From positions 186,001-250,000 of the forward strand of contig CAVUVQ010000010.1 of NCBI GenBank assembly GCA_963744875.1: a stretch of 64,000 bases of DNA. Direction: 5' to 3'. The stretch is from JACDAE01 sp963744875 (GTDB lineage Bacteria; Chloroflexota; Ktedonobacteria; Ktedonobacterales; Ktedonobacteraceae). Positions 18,393 through 26,668 of the stretch are shown one piece after another. The position numbers were made by a program, and so were the translations under genes. The first letter of the stretch is position 1. Every line of letters begins with the position of its first letter. The notes under the pieces are model-generated. The model ran no database searches. It saw nothing but the letters and a program-made list of their open reading frames with translations, and was not told the DNA's origin.

Positions 18393-18446
18393 ATAAAGAA
18401 AAGAAGTGGGCCTCGGATCATTACGAGGCCCACTTCTTTTCTTTAT
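18393..18446 (+). terminator. Strong hairpin terminator
   Basis: A perfect 23-bp stem (18393-18415 with 18424-18446) and an 8-nt loop 'gatcatta'. The stem is A-rich on its left arm and T-rich on its right, so it provides a U-rich tail itself. It ends the zinc-protein transcript before pheA. Confidence 0.8.
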
Positions 18447-18526
18447 CTGTGCCCTTCTGCTCTTGACAATCTGCCTGCAAGCTGGCACAATCGCCACAGT
18501 ATTTAAGCAGGAGTTCTTAAAACAAC

Positions 18527-19423
18527 ATGGTACAAACCACGAACCAGGAATTAGATGACACAATTATGAAACATAACGCCAGTGCTACTTCTTCTGTAAC
18601 CGTTGCCTTTCAAGGTGAGCGCGGGGCATTTGGTGATGAGGCAGTAACGAGCTATTTTGGCAGAGATGCCGCACTCTCCCCTGAGCCAGTTCCTTATCGC
18701 ACATTTGCGGATGTCTTTCGTGCGGTCGCGAGTGGCGAGGTCGAATATGGCCTTGTGCCAGTCGAAAACTCACAGGCGGGCAGCATCAATGATGTCTACG
18801 ATTTACTGAGTCAGCACGATCTATTTGTCATTGGTGAGATTGGTCACCCGGTCAACCATTGCCTGTTATGCTTGCCCGGCCAGAAGCTGAGCGATATCAA
18901 GCGTGTTATTTCCCATCCGCAGGCACTGGCACAGAGCGATGTCTATCTGCGTGATCTCAACGTCGAAATTGTAGCTACCTATGATACGGCTGGTAGTGCA
19001 AAGATGATTCGTGAGGAGAACTTGCAAGGTGTTGCAGCGGTGGCGGCAGTTGGCGCGGCTGAACTGTATCAATTGGAGATTCTCGCACGGGGCATTCAGA
19101 CAATTAAAGGCAACTTTACACGTTTCATTGCGCTCAGTCGCACATCAGTACCACGCCACGAAGGAGCGGCCAAAACAATGCTTGTGATGGCGACCGCGCA
19201 CCAGCCAGGCTCGCTCTATCAATGCCTTGGCTTCCTGGCAGCAAACAATATCAATCTGCTCAAACTGGAGTCACGTCCATCACGGCAGCGCCCCTGGGAA
19301 TATGTCTTTTATCTCGACCTGGAAGGCCATCGTGATGATCCTCCCGTACGCACGGCTCTTGCCCATCTGGCAGAACATACAACCTTTTGTAAAGTGTTGG
19401 GTTCGTTTGTGAAAAGTATTTAG
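18527..19423 (+). CDS. pheA: Prephenate dehydratase
   Basis: 298 residues; the start at 18527 has AGGAG upstream, while a later ATG at 18566 lacks one. An N-terminal PDT domain (VAFQGERGAFGDEAV, then EYGLVPVENSQAGSINDVYDLL and GNFTRFIALSRT) converts prephenate to phenylpyruvate in phenylalanine synthesis. A C-terminal ACT domain (residues ~208-290, containing KLESRPSRQRPWEY) carries the ESRP motif for feedback inhibition by phenylalanine. It is a stand-alone dehydratase without chorismate mutase. A small ACT protein is encoded convergently just beyond. Confidence 0.95.
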   Translation: MVQTTNQELDDTIMKHNASATSSVTVAFQGERGAFGDEAVTSYFGRDAALSPEPVPYRTFADVFRAVASGEVEYGLVPVENSQAGSINDVYDLLSQHDLFVIGEIGHPVNHCLLCLPGQKLSDIKRVISHPQALAQSDVYLRDLNVEIVATYDTAGSAKMIREENLQGVAAVAAVGAAELYQLEILARGIQTIKGNFTRFIALSRTSVPRHEGAAKTMLVMATAHQPGSLYQCLGFLAANNINLLKLESRPSRQRPWEYVFYLDLEGHRDDPPVRTALAHLAEHTTFCKVLGSFVKSI

Positions 19424-19431
19424 TAGAAACA

Positions 19432-19500
19432 GATTGATCGCGCTCAGGTGTGTCATGTGTGGAATTATTCCACACATGACACACGCGGGGTTGATCAATC
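19432..19500. terminator. Bidirectional hairpin between pheA and the ACT gene
   Basis: A perfect 18-bp stem, gtgtgtcatgtgtggaat (19448-19465) with 19467-19484, is flanked by a second paired segment gattgatc/gatcaatc (19432-19439 with 19493-19500). The whole forms a long cruciform-like structure between two converging genes. The right flank carries a fragment of the TAGGGAC-type repeat ('caatctggcccctac'). Confidence 0.7.
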
Positions 19501-19506
19501 TGGCCC

Positions 19507-19896
19507 CTACTGTAGTATGGTGTGTCCTGCCTGAGTGAGCGTCTGGATGGTACGCTCCAGGTCTTCTTCTTTAATGAGCAAGTGATCGGTCTCGTAGGTT
19601 GCAATAGAAAGAACGCTGATATCGGCCTCAGAAAGTGGGATGGCCAGAGAGGCGTGTATACCTGCTACAGAAAAATCGAAGGGGCCATTTACCTTCAAGC
19701 AGTACCAGCCGCGCTCAACTGTGGTATTTTCGTGTGGCACATTTTCTTGCATACAGACGACGGAAAGTTCGCTTGATGTTCTCGTAAGAGAGACAAAATC
19801 ATCGCCTATTAATGCCCAGGAAGGTATGTGTCCATTGGGGTCAAGGCGGCATACAGCATATTGATGGGGCAGAATAGAAAGCGTTAATTTCTGCAT
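19507..19896 (-). CDS. ACT domain-containing protein
   Basis: 129 residues with the two-ACT layout of the ACT_7/'DUF2000-like' regulators: a first half LSVVCMQENVP, then GPFDFSVAGIHASLAIPLSEADISVLSIATYETDHLLI, the typical strand-helix-strand that binds an amino acid, and a closing helix LERTIQTLTQAGH. It has no catalytic domain. Its convergent placement opposite prephenate dehydratase hints at amino-acid sensing, though the two are not co-transcribed. Confidence 0.82.
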   Translation of the reverse strand: MQKLTLSILPHQYAVCRLDPNGHIPSWALIGDDFVSLTRTSSELSVVCMQENVPHENTTVERGWYCLKVNGPFDFSVAGIHASLAIPLSEADISVLSIATYETDHLLIKEEDLERTIQTLTQAGHTILQ

Positions 19897-20153
19897 CGGT
19901 CTTCTGTCTCCTTTTGGCTTGAGAATCTCTCAGCGTAAACAAGAAGAACGTTGGATGAATGAGATAGTTTGCAGGATTGTTTACGTTGCGCCGATGCACG
20001 TAGACAGCCAGGGTAAATCCGGCAAGGTCGTGTTGCTTACGTCAAGGAAATTGCTGGGTCTTCTTGCAAGCGTATTGTATCACATTATATGGCATACTAA
20101 AACCTATGCACACATTTTCCAGTACTCGTTCTATAAAAGGGAATGCGGCTATG
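19897..20153. other. Short intergenic region, nothing recognised
   Basis: Between the ACT gene start and the nudC stop, both on the minus strand. It must hold the ACT gene promoter; no clear boxes, repeat or hairpin stand out. Confidence 0.4.
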
Positions 20154-20996
20154 TTATAACAAAGCGTGTTGAGCTTCGATCCATGTGGTGATGATACGAT
20201 GGGCAAGGCTTTGTGGCGGGGGTAGCTCTGGTAAAGCTGCTGGCGTAAACCAGCGAGCGTCGTCCAGTTCCAGCCCATCCAGATGAATGTCACCTTGCAG
20301 GTAGCGTGCAGTGTAGCCGACCATCAACTGGTGGGGAAACGGCCAGGGCTGGCTGCCGATATAAGCAATATCGGTCACTTGTAATCCTACCTCTTCATAG
20401 ACCTCACGTTGTACGCATTCTTCCAGCGACTCGCCCGGTTCAACAAAGCCGGCGATACAACTATAGCGCTTGCTGCCCCAGCCGGGTTTATGCGTCAACA
20501 ACATACGTTCGCCATCATGAACCAGGACAAGAATAGCTGGCGTAGAGGGTGGATACATTGTATGGCCACAGTTGGGACAGATACGGCCCCATGATCCGGC
20601 AAGACTTTCAGTTTCATGGGCGCAGACCGGGCAGTAACGGCTGGTAAGGTGCCAGCGCAGGATCTGTGTTGCATATCCAACCAGGCTCTGAGACTGTTCG
20701 TCAATGCGCCCGAAGAGTGTACGCTGCGTCTGCTCGCTCCAACCTGCTGGAAGGGCAAAATCCTGCTCCACTTCACCTGTCAGACAGGGGTGCCCTTGCA
20801 AAGTGCCAAGGTAGTGCACCGTTTGCAGGTTTAACAATGCGCGTATATCTTCGATGCCCTGGATAAGTTCGAAGCCAGTGGCAGTTGTTTTGACCAGCAC
20901 GTTATCGCCACGAAAAGGGAGCCAGTACGCGGAACCTTGTGGAGGTTGAGCTGGTGGATAGGCGCGTAGGAATGCAAGACTCATATGTATATTCAT
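20154..20996 (-). CDS. nudC: NADH pyrophosphatase / RNA de-NADding Nudix hydrolase
   Basis: 280 residues. A zinc ribbon (CPVC...CPNC, about residues 122-145) precedes the Nudix box GFVEPGESLEECVQREVYEEVG, complete with R-E-x2-E-E. It is followed by SQPWPFPHQLMVG, the S-Q-P-W-P-F-P-x-S/H-L-M motif specific to NudC. The enzyme splits NAD(H) to NMN(H) and AMP and removes NAD caps from RNA. The start may be at 20996 or at the second Met (MSLAFL), which has the better-spaced AAGAG. Confidence 0.93.
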   Translation of the reverse strand: MNIHMSLAFLRAYPPAQPPQGSAYWLPFRGDNVLVKTTATGFELIQGIEDIRALLNLQTVHYLGTLQGHPCLTGEVEQDFALPAGWSEQTQRTLFGRIDEQSQSLVGYATQILRWHLTSRYCPVCAHETESLAGSWGRICPNCGHTMYPPSTPAILVLVHDGERMLLTHKPGWGSKRYSCIAGFVEPGESLEECVQREVYEEVGLQVTDIAYIGSQPWPFPHQLMVGYTARYLQGDIHLDGLELDDARWFTPAALPELPPPQSLAHRIITTWIEAQHALL

Positions 20997-21061
20997 CTCT
21001 TATAGGATAAGGATTACGATATTGTTTTCATGGTATCACGAGAACGGAATAGGTAGCAACT

Positions 21062-22297
21062 TCACAATTTTGCTTGTGTTTTCTGTACTATTCCGTGCCA
21101 ACTTTTAAAAAGAAACCACGCAATAGCCACACCCAGCATCAATAGACCCACCACACACACGCCATTCCAGCGAGCCACGCTCCATCCATAGGTAGCAAGA
21201 GCAGTTCCCACTGACCCACCTATAAAGTAAGAGACCATGTAGATTGTATTCAAGCGGTTAGATGCCTCTGAATTGAGGCTATAGATGCGCGTCTGGTTCG
21301 ATACCTGCGTGCTTTGCACACCCAGATCCAGTAGCAGTACGCCAATAATTAATCCAAAGAGCGAGTGACCGAATAGCCAGAAGACAACAAAGGCAAGGAT
21401 GGTGATACCGAGAGCAATCCCGGTGATGACGCGTATATTCAGACGGTCCGCGAGCCGACCCACGAAGGATGCTGATAGAGCGCCTGCGACGCCAACCAGG
21501 CCGAAGAGTCCTACTACTTCGCTGCCATAATGGTAGGGTGGAGTGCTGAGGAAAAATGCCAGGGTAGACCATAAAACGCTGAATGCACCAAAAGCCATTG
21601 CGCCGAAGAGGCTCACCTCTCGTATCACTGGCTCCTGGCGTATGAGTTGTCCCAGAGAGCGCAGTAGCTGGAAATACTGTAAATGCGTAGAAGGATGGTT
21701 TTTAGGCAATGCGATACGCAGAAGTAAGGCCAGACAGAGCATCAAGGCAGCGGCGATCCAGTACATTGTACGCCAACCAAACTGTGCTCCGATGAGGCCA
21801 CTGACGGTGCGAGCCAGCAATATACCGATGAGCACACCACTCATGACCGTCCCAACTACGCGCCCACGGGTTCCAGGGGTTGCGATGCTGGCGGCCAGGG
21901 GAATGATGATCTGCGGGATGATCGTTGTCACTCCTAATACAAAGCAGGTGAGCACAAGCCAGGGAAGCGATGGCGCGAGGGCTGTTGCGATCAGCGCGAT
22001 TGTGACCAGGATGAGCATGGTGACAATGAGGCGGCGGCGCTCAAGTGCATCGCCAAGTGGAACAAGCAAGAGCAATCCCAGAGCGTACCCCAGTTGAGCT
22101 ACGGTGGCAGCAATACCGACGGCGCTTCCAGAAATAGAGAAACTGTGAGCGATATCGACGAGCAACGGTTGTATATAATAAAGGTTAGCAACGGTCATTC
22201 CACCCGCAATGGCGAGTAACCATACCATTTTTTTAGCAACAGTGGGAGGGGCAGAGTGAGTTTCCGCATCTAGATTTCTTGTTTGTAGAGATTGCAT
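21062..22297 (-). CDS. MFS transporter (YnfM/sugar-efflux-like)
   Basis: 411 residues with 12 hydrophobic segments. The loop after helix 2 reads PLGDALERRRLIV, an MFS G-D-x-x-x-R-R-R signature, and helix 1 carries ANLYYIQPLLVDIAHSF, characteristic of the YnfM/arabinose-efflux subgroup. It probably exports a small hydrophobic compound or sugar by proton antiport. It is divergent from the EXPERA gene. Confidence 0.88.
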   Translation of the reverse strand: MQSLQTRNLDAETHSAPPTVAKKMVWLLAIAGGMTVANLYYIQPLLVDIAHSFSISGSAVGIAATVAQLGYALGLLLLVPLGDALERRRLIVTMLILVTIALIATALAPSLPWLVLTCFVLGVTTIIPQIIIPLAASIATPGTRGRVVGTVMSGVLIGILLARTVSGLIGAQFGWRTMYWIAAALMLCLALLLRIALPKNHPSTHLQYFQLLRSLGQLIRQEPVIREVSLFGAMAFGAFSVLWSTLAFFLSTPPYHYGSEVVGLFGLVGVAGALSASFVGRLADRLNIRVITGIALGITILAFVVFWLFGHSLFGLIIGVLLLDLGVQSTQVSNQTRIYSLNSEASNRLNTIYMVSYFIGGSVGTALATYGWSVARWNGVCVVGLLMLGVAIAWFLFKSWHGIVQKTQAKL

Positions 22298-22618
22298 GAG
22301 TGCGCCTGATCTTCCTGTGATGTAATTACGTCTGGCTAGATGCCTGCTAGCAAGAGACCGTGCCCGCGAAACGAGGCACGGCTCAATATCAGTCTATTTA
22401 TGGAAACAATGTGGAAGTCGTCTGCTATTCCTGGTAAAAAGTATACCCAGATACATATGTAAAGGCCAGGGCTTCAATAGCGGGAAACATCTCCCTACGT
22501 GGAGCATACTCTGCTATAATAGAAAGCCTGACAGAGCAAATCATGGCCCTGAAGCGTTGGCGTCGGCCTTCTCTTATCTCGACACCAACGTTTCAACAAA
22601 GCAAAGGAGCGGTGTCCC
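22298..22618. other. Divergent promoter region
   Basis: 320 bp between the MFS gene (minus) and the EXPERA gene (plus). It has one hairpin, ccgtgcc-N10-ggcacgg (22358-22381), with no U-run. AAAGGAG sits about 10 bp before the EXPERA ATG. Confidence 0.4.
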
Positions 22619-23158
22619 ATGACAGAGACGATTCCTATCTCCCAACGCCGCATTGACATCGTTATCGTGGCATTTTTCCTTCTCAATCTGTTGTTCGTGT
22701 CTTATTTTATCGATACCGAACAGCTCGTTATCGCAAACCCGGCCCATTTTACGTACCCGTTCTGGCCGCCGCGTCCAGTTATTGATGCCGTTCACTGGTG
22801 GGGCTACAATTTTGACCCGCTGCTTATCGCTCGTCCGGTCTTTTTCAAAGTGACGATCTGGCTCGATAATCTTCTCTATGGCCCGTTTTATGCGGTTGCA
22901 ATCTATGCTTATATTAAAGGCAAAGAGTGGATTCGTCTGCCGAGCATCATCTATGCCGTTTCAATGATGTCGGGCGTGATCATGATTTTGAGCGAAGAGG
23001 CCTTTGGACAGTATCACACCTCTCATCTGGCACTGGTTGTGGGTGCCAACCTATCCTGGATTATCTTTCCCTTGCTTATCCTGTTCCGCTTAGGAGGCAC
23101 TGAGCATCCCTTTACGAGAACACTCAGTAGCACAGAAGCCAGCAGTGTAGGAGCATGA
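22619..23158 (+). CDS. EXPERA-domain (emopamil-binding-protein-like) membrane protein
   Basis: 179 residues with four membrane helices: RIDIVIVAFFLLNLLFVSYFIDTEQ, FFKVTIWLDNLLYGPFYAVAIYAYI, LPSIIYAVSMMSGVIMILSEE and HLALVVGANLSWIIFPLLILFRL. This order, with the acidic residues D/E near helix ends, matches the EXPERA domain of emopamil-binding protein (sterol delta8-delta7 isomerase), TM6SF2 and sigma-2 receptor. In bacteria the function is unknown. The stop is 1 bp from the start of the DUF1295 gene, so the two are co-translated. The family call rests on overall pattern. Confidence 0.6.
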   Translation: MTETIPISQRRIDIVIVAFFLLNLLFVSYFIDTEQLVIANPAHFTYPFWPPRPVIDAVHWWGYNFDPLLIARPVFFKVTIWLDNLLYGPFYAVAIYAYIKGKEWIRLPSIIYAVSMMSGVIMILSEEAFGQYHTSHLALVVGANLSWIIFPLLILFRLGGTEHPFTRTLSSTEASSVGA

Positions 23159-23159
23159 G

Positions 23160-24023
23160 ATGGTTAAAGCTTACACAATCGTAATCGTAGCCTATGTGTT
23201 AGCAGGTATAGCTGCCATAGGCACGGGTATCCTGTTTTCTACACAACAACCAATCGTCATTGTGGGGCTGGCCGATCTGGCGGCAACAATTGTGATCTTC
23301 ATCTTTAGCATGCTCACGAATAATTCAAGCATGTACGATCCCTATTGGAGTGTGGCACCAGTCCCCATAGCCCTCTTCTGGCTGGCACAACCCGGTTCTG
23401 ATGGTTTCGCTAACCCACGTCACGTCCTCATCTTCTTACTCCTGTGTGTATGGGCAATGCGCCTGACGGCCAACTGGGCCATTCAATGGCATGGGCTGAG
23501 CAACGAAGATTGGCGCTATCAGGATATCCATAAGCAGGCAGGTCTCTTTTATTGGCCTGTGAGCTTTCTCGGCATTCACCTGATACCCACCATCCTCGTC
23601 TTCCTGGGAAGCCTGGCGCTCTGGCCCACCCTGAGCGATCACGCAACTCAATTGACGTGGCTGGACATTATAGCGGCGCTGGTGGTAGCAAGCGCAATAC
23701 TGATCGAAGGAACTGCGGATTTTCAGATGCGGCGCTTCCGTCGTCAAGTGGGGTCTGCAGAACAGGTGGTCCCGCCGGGCATATGGTCAACTTCGCGGCA
23801 TCCAAATTACTTCGGTGAAGTGCTCTTCTGGTGGGGGCTGTACCTCTTTGTGCCACTGGGGTATACAGCCTTCTGGTGGACAATCATAGGTCCGGTTGCG
23901 ATATTGCTGCTCTTCCTGGGAGTCAGCATTCCTCTTATGGAGCGTCATCTACTGGCGGGACATCCTACCTACGCTGAATATCAACGTCGTGTATCAGCTT
24001 TTTTTCCGTGGTTTTCACATTAA
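23160..24023 (+). CDS. DUF1295 / steroid 5-alpha-reductase-like membrane reductase
   Basis: 287 residues, about seven membrane helices. The C-terminal third contains GIWSTSRHPNYFGEVLFWWGLYLF, the cofactor-binding signature shared by DUF1295, 5-alpha-steroid reductases and isoprenylcysteine methyltransferases, and ends PLMERHLLAGHPTYAEYQRRVSAFFPW. YDPYWSVAP and DWRYQDI are further DUF1295 marks. Such proteins reduce double bonds with NADPH in sterol-like lipids. Paired with the EXPERA gene it suggests a two-step isoprenoid-lipid modification (inference). Confidence 0.85.
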   Translation: MVKAYTIVIVAYVLAGIAAIGTGILFSTQQPIVIVGLADLAATIVIFIFSMLTNNSSMYDPYWSVAPVPIALFWLAQPGSDGFANPRHVLIFLLLCVWAMRLTANWAIQWHGLSNEDWRYQDIHKQAGLFYWPVSFLGIHLIPTILVFLGSLALWPTLSDHATQLTWLDIIAALVVASAILIEGTADFQMRRFRRQVGSAEQVVPPGIWSTSRHPNYFGEVLFWWGLYLFVPLGYTAFWWTIIGPVAILLLFLGVSIPLMERHLLAGHPTYAEYQRRVSAFFPWFSH

Positions 24024-24056
24024 CAAACGTCATTGCATCGACGTAGCGATCAGGTG

Positions 24057-24087
24057 CTCCCCTGTCAAGCTTTGATTGACAGGGGAG
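24057..24087 (+). terminator. Hairpin after the EXPERA-DUF1295 operon
   Basis: A perfect 12-bp stem ctcccctgtcaa/ttgacaggggag with a 7-nt loop, 33 bp after the DUF1295 stop. There is no clear U-run, so it may be a weak terminator or an mRNA 3'-end protector. Confidence 0.6.
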
Positions 24088-24340
24088 ATACTGTCCTCTC
24101 TTTTGATCTCAACAGTATTGGGCGCATAAAGGTGATGCTCCTACTCCTTTTTCATCAAAGCAATATTATTTATATTTATTACATTTTTATACTAATATTT
24201 TTATCACATGAATAATTCTTATTACAATAAAAATCTGGAATGTTCCTTTATAAAACAGTGTGGTTGACTTATGAGGCATCGACTGCTATTATATTATGGG
24301 GGTTTATGGAAAAAGTATTTGTAATAAGAGGGGTATCGGT
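24088..24340. other. Very AT-rich upstream region
   Basis: About 250 bp of poly-A/T-rich DNA, the most AT-rich stretch around, leading into the second HTH regulator. It presumably holds its promoter. No gene or clear operator seen. Confidence 0.4.
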
Positions 24341-25321
24341 GTGGAAGCAGCATCTACATGGCGAGAATTATTAGAAAGAATCATTCAAGACACACAAGAG
24401 AGACAAAAAATTGCGAATGCGTTAGAAGTAAGTGCAATTACCCTCTCCCGTTGGGTGCATAATACAAACAATCCACGCATGCAAAGCTTGCAGCGCCTTC
24501 TTGAAATTTTGCCTCAATATCGTCATCAGCTACAGCCTCTGATCCTTGCTGAATTCCCTGAGCTTGCCAATACAGATGTTGAAGGCATCCAGGAAGAGGC
24601 CGAAGCCTTCATTCCTTCGACATTCTATGCACAGGTATTCGATGCTTATACAACGACACCAGGTTTGCAGCGCTTCTGGACCATTTCTAACTTAATCCTA
24701 CAACAAGCCCTGGAGCAGCTTGATCCGCATCAATTGGGAATGGCGATTATTATTGTACAATGTATGCCGCCCTGGGATAATCAAAATATTTATAGTCTAC
24801 GTGAAAGAGCAGGACATGGCACACCGCCATGGAGCATGAATCTGGAACAACATGCCATTTTTCTCGGCGAGGAGTCGCTGGCCGGCAATATCGTCACAAC
24901 CAGTCGTCCCAAAGCACTCCAGAACCGCAATGATTATCAGGGCATTATTCCAGCTCATTGGGTCGAGTGGGAAGAAAGTGCTGCGGGCTATCCCCTCCTT
25001 CGCTCCAGCAAAATTGCCGGTTGCCTGCTTGTATCTTCCACGCAACCAGACTATTTCCCAGCGCAACGTGTACAGCTTATTCAAGCTTATGCAGAATTGC
25101 TGGCCTTCGTTTTAGAGCCACACGAATTTTACGATATCACGCAGATTACCTTACGCACAATGCCTCATGCTACCGAGCAGGGGAAAAAGCTTACCACATT
25201 TAGAAAGCGCGTGGCGGCCCTCATAGCCCAATCACTCAGGGATAAAGTTCCTATGAATCTGGCGCAGGCGGAACAGATCGTGTGGGGGCAGATTGAAAAA
25301 GAACTTCTCTTCCATACTTGA
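24341..25321 (+). CDS. HTH regulator with C-terminal GAF-like sensor, paralogue 2
   Basis: GTG start at 24341 chosen because AAGAGGGG lies 7 bp upstream and the length then equals the paralogue at 12649-13635 (326 against 328 residues). The same blocks occur in the same order: TWRELLERI with an XRE-like HTH (KIANALEVSAITLSRWVHN), RFWTISNLILQQALEQLDP, IIVQCMPPWDNQNIYSLRER, KIAGCLLVSSTQPDYF, and a closing QAEQIVWGQIEKELL. Two copies 11 kb apart show that this architecture is a lineage-specific regulator family. Neighbouring membrane genes on the same strand may be its targets. Confidence 0.7.
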   Translation: MEAASTWRELLERIIQDTQERQKIANALEVSAITLSRWVHNTNNPRMQSLQRLLEILPQYRHQLQPLILAEFPELANTDVEGIQEEAEAFIPSTFYAQVFDAYTTTPGLQRFWTISNLILQQALEQLDPHQLGMAIIIVQCMPPWDNQNIYSLRERAGHGTPPWSMNLEQHAIFLGEESLAGNIVTTSRPKALQNRNDYQGIIPAHWVEWEESAAGYPLLRSSKIAGCLLVSSTQPDYFPAQRVQLIQAYAELLAFVLEPHEFYDITQITLRTMPHATEQGKKLTTFRKRVAALIAQSLRDKVPMNLAQAEQIVWGQIEKELLFHT

Positions 25322-25422
25322 GATAATATAAGATCTTCATTTTCGTTGCCATCGCTCCTCTCAATGAGATACTATAAGCATGTTGCGAAGAGCAAACATC
25401 ATTGAGAAAGCTGTAGTGTGAA

Positions 25423-26658
25423 ATGACACAATCAGAGGTATACCGGGGCGCAAGCATCCCGAGCAGCATGGAACAAGCTTCGGGTCACGATCTGGCCGAG
25501 CGGCGACTACGACGCATTAGCGCCTGGTTCATGCTCTTCTTTCTTTTTCAAGGGCAGCTAGGGGCAACCTGGGATCGCGAATGGCATGCCTATATTGGGC
25601 GTGACTGGTTCTGGACGCCACCACATATTCTTATTTATTCTTGTGTCACCGGTGCTGGATTGATCACCCTGGGCGTCGTCCTGGCTGACACCGTGCGTTA
25701 TTGGCGTAGTCGTGCGGGCGTTGATGACACATCAACGATCTCTGCTTTTCATTTTTTCCATGGCCCACTCGGCTTCATCGTCACTGGCTTTGGCGCTCTT
25801 CTATCGCTGGTTGCAGCACCGCTGGATAACTACTGGCACCAGCTATATGGGATCGACATTGCACTCTGGGCACCATTTCATATGATGGGCATCACGGGCG
25901 CATTTATAGGTACATTGGGAATGACCTATGTCTTTTCCGCAGAAGCAGTCATTGCGCGTCGACAACAAAAAATTGGTCGACGCTTCCTGGGGCTTACCGC
26001 GCTCGAATGGGGTGCGCTGATGTCGCTGGCTGGACTCCTCAACCTGACGTTGATCGGCTTTTTGCAGTTTCCCCTGGTTGCTGTAGGTGTCTTGCGTATT
26101 CCAACCTATCTGCTACCAGCGGTGGCCTGTGGAGCGCTCTGTCTCTTTGGCGCGGTGCGCTTGACGGCAAAACCTGGTGCTGCTCTGCTTATCGTCGCCT
26201 TGCTCTTTATTTACACATTAGCAACAGAAGTGTTCGTGCCCTGGGCAATTCGGACCGCTGTAGTGCAGCAGAACCTGCTCTATCGCGTGCCCGGCAAAAT
26301 TCCTTTTTTCAGGTGGAGTGATGCATTATTACCACTCGCATTTATTCTTTCCGCACTTATCATCGATGGTGTCGCGTGGATGCGGCAACGACAAGGGAAA
26401 GCTCTCAATGGGCAGATACGTGGCACATGGTTGCTCGGCTTGCTTGTTGCGATACCTGAAATAGTGATTGCGCCTATCATTATCAACTGGAACCTGAATA
26501 TCGCGCAGTCTTTTCTGATGGGGCCGGGCGGCGTTATTCCACTTGATATGAAACTTTTTGCGGCATTGCTAGCTGTACCTGTGGTGCTGGTTATAGGTGT
26601 GTTCGGCGCTATCTGGGGTGCAGACTTCGGTGACATCTGGCGTTTGAATAGTCGCTAG
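25423..26658 (+). CDS. Polytopic membrane protein with duplicated His/Asp motif
   Basis: 411 residues, nine to ten membrane helices, no family I can name. Residues 51-68 and 135-153 carry the same pattern, D-x2-W-H-x3-G-x-D-x(2,3)-W-x-P-x-H, each at the start of a helix: D51/W54/H55/G59/D61/W64/P66/H68 and D135/W138/H139/G143/D145/W149/P151/H153. A third pair of His (H110, H113 in FHFFHG) lies between. Paired His/Asp at membrane edges suggests metal or haem binding in a pseudo-symmetric core (inference). It is followed 10 bp later by a YtkA-like secreted protein, so the two should work together. Confidence 0.7.
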   Translation: MTQSEVYRGASIPSSMEQASGHDLAERRLRRISAWFMLFFLFQGQLGATWDREWHAYIGRDWFWTPPHILIYSCVTGAGLITLGVVLADTVRYWRSRAGVDDTSTISAFHFFHGPLGFIVTGFGALLSLVAAPLDNYWHQLYGIDIALWAPFHMMGITGAFIGTLGMTYVFSAEAVIARRQQKIGRRFLGLTALEWGALMSLAGLLNLTLIGFLQFPLVAVGVLRIPTYLLPAVACGALCLFGAVRLTAKPGAALLIVALLFIYTLATEVFVPWAIRTAVVQQNLLYRVPGKIPFFRWSDALLPLAFILSALIIDGVAWMRQRQGKALNGQIRGTWLLGLLVAIPEIVIAPIIINWNLNIAQSFLMGPGGVIPLDMKLFAALLAVPVVLVIGVFGAIWGADFGDIWRLNSR

Positions 26659-26668
26659 TGGAGTATAG

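Noticed and set aside
21543..22097. 184-residue plus-strand frame opposite the MFS gene
   Set aside because: Lies entirely inside a clear MFS gene on the other strand; Arg/Met/Ser-rich antisense composition.
25423..26658. Particulate methane/ammonia monooxygenase subunit
   Set aside because: His/Asp clusters at membrane edges and a secreted beta-domain partner recall PmoA/PmoB, but the motifs and order do not match and the third subunit is absent.
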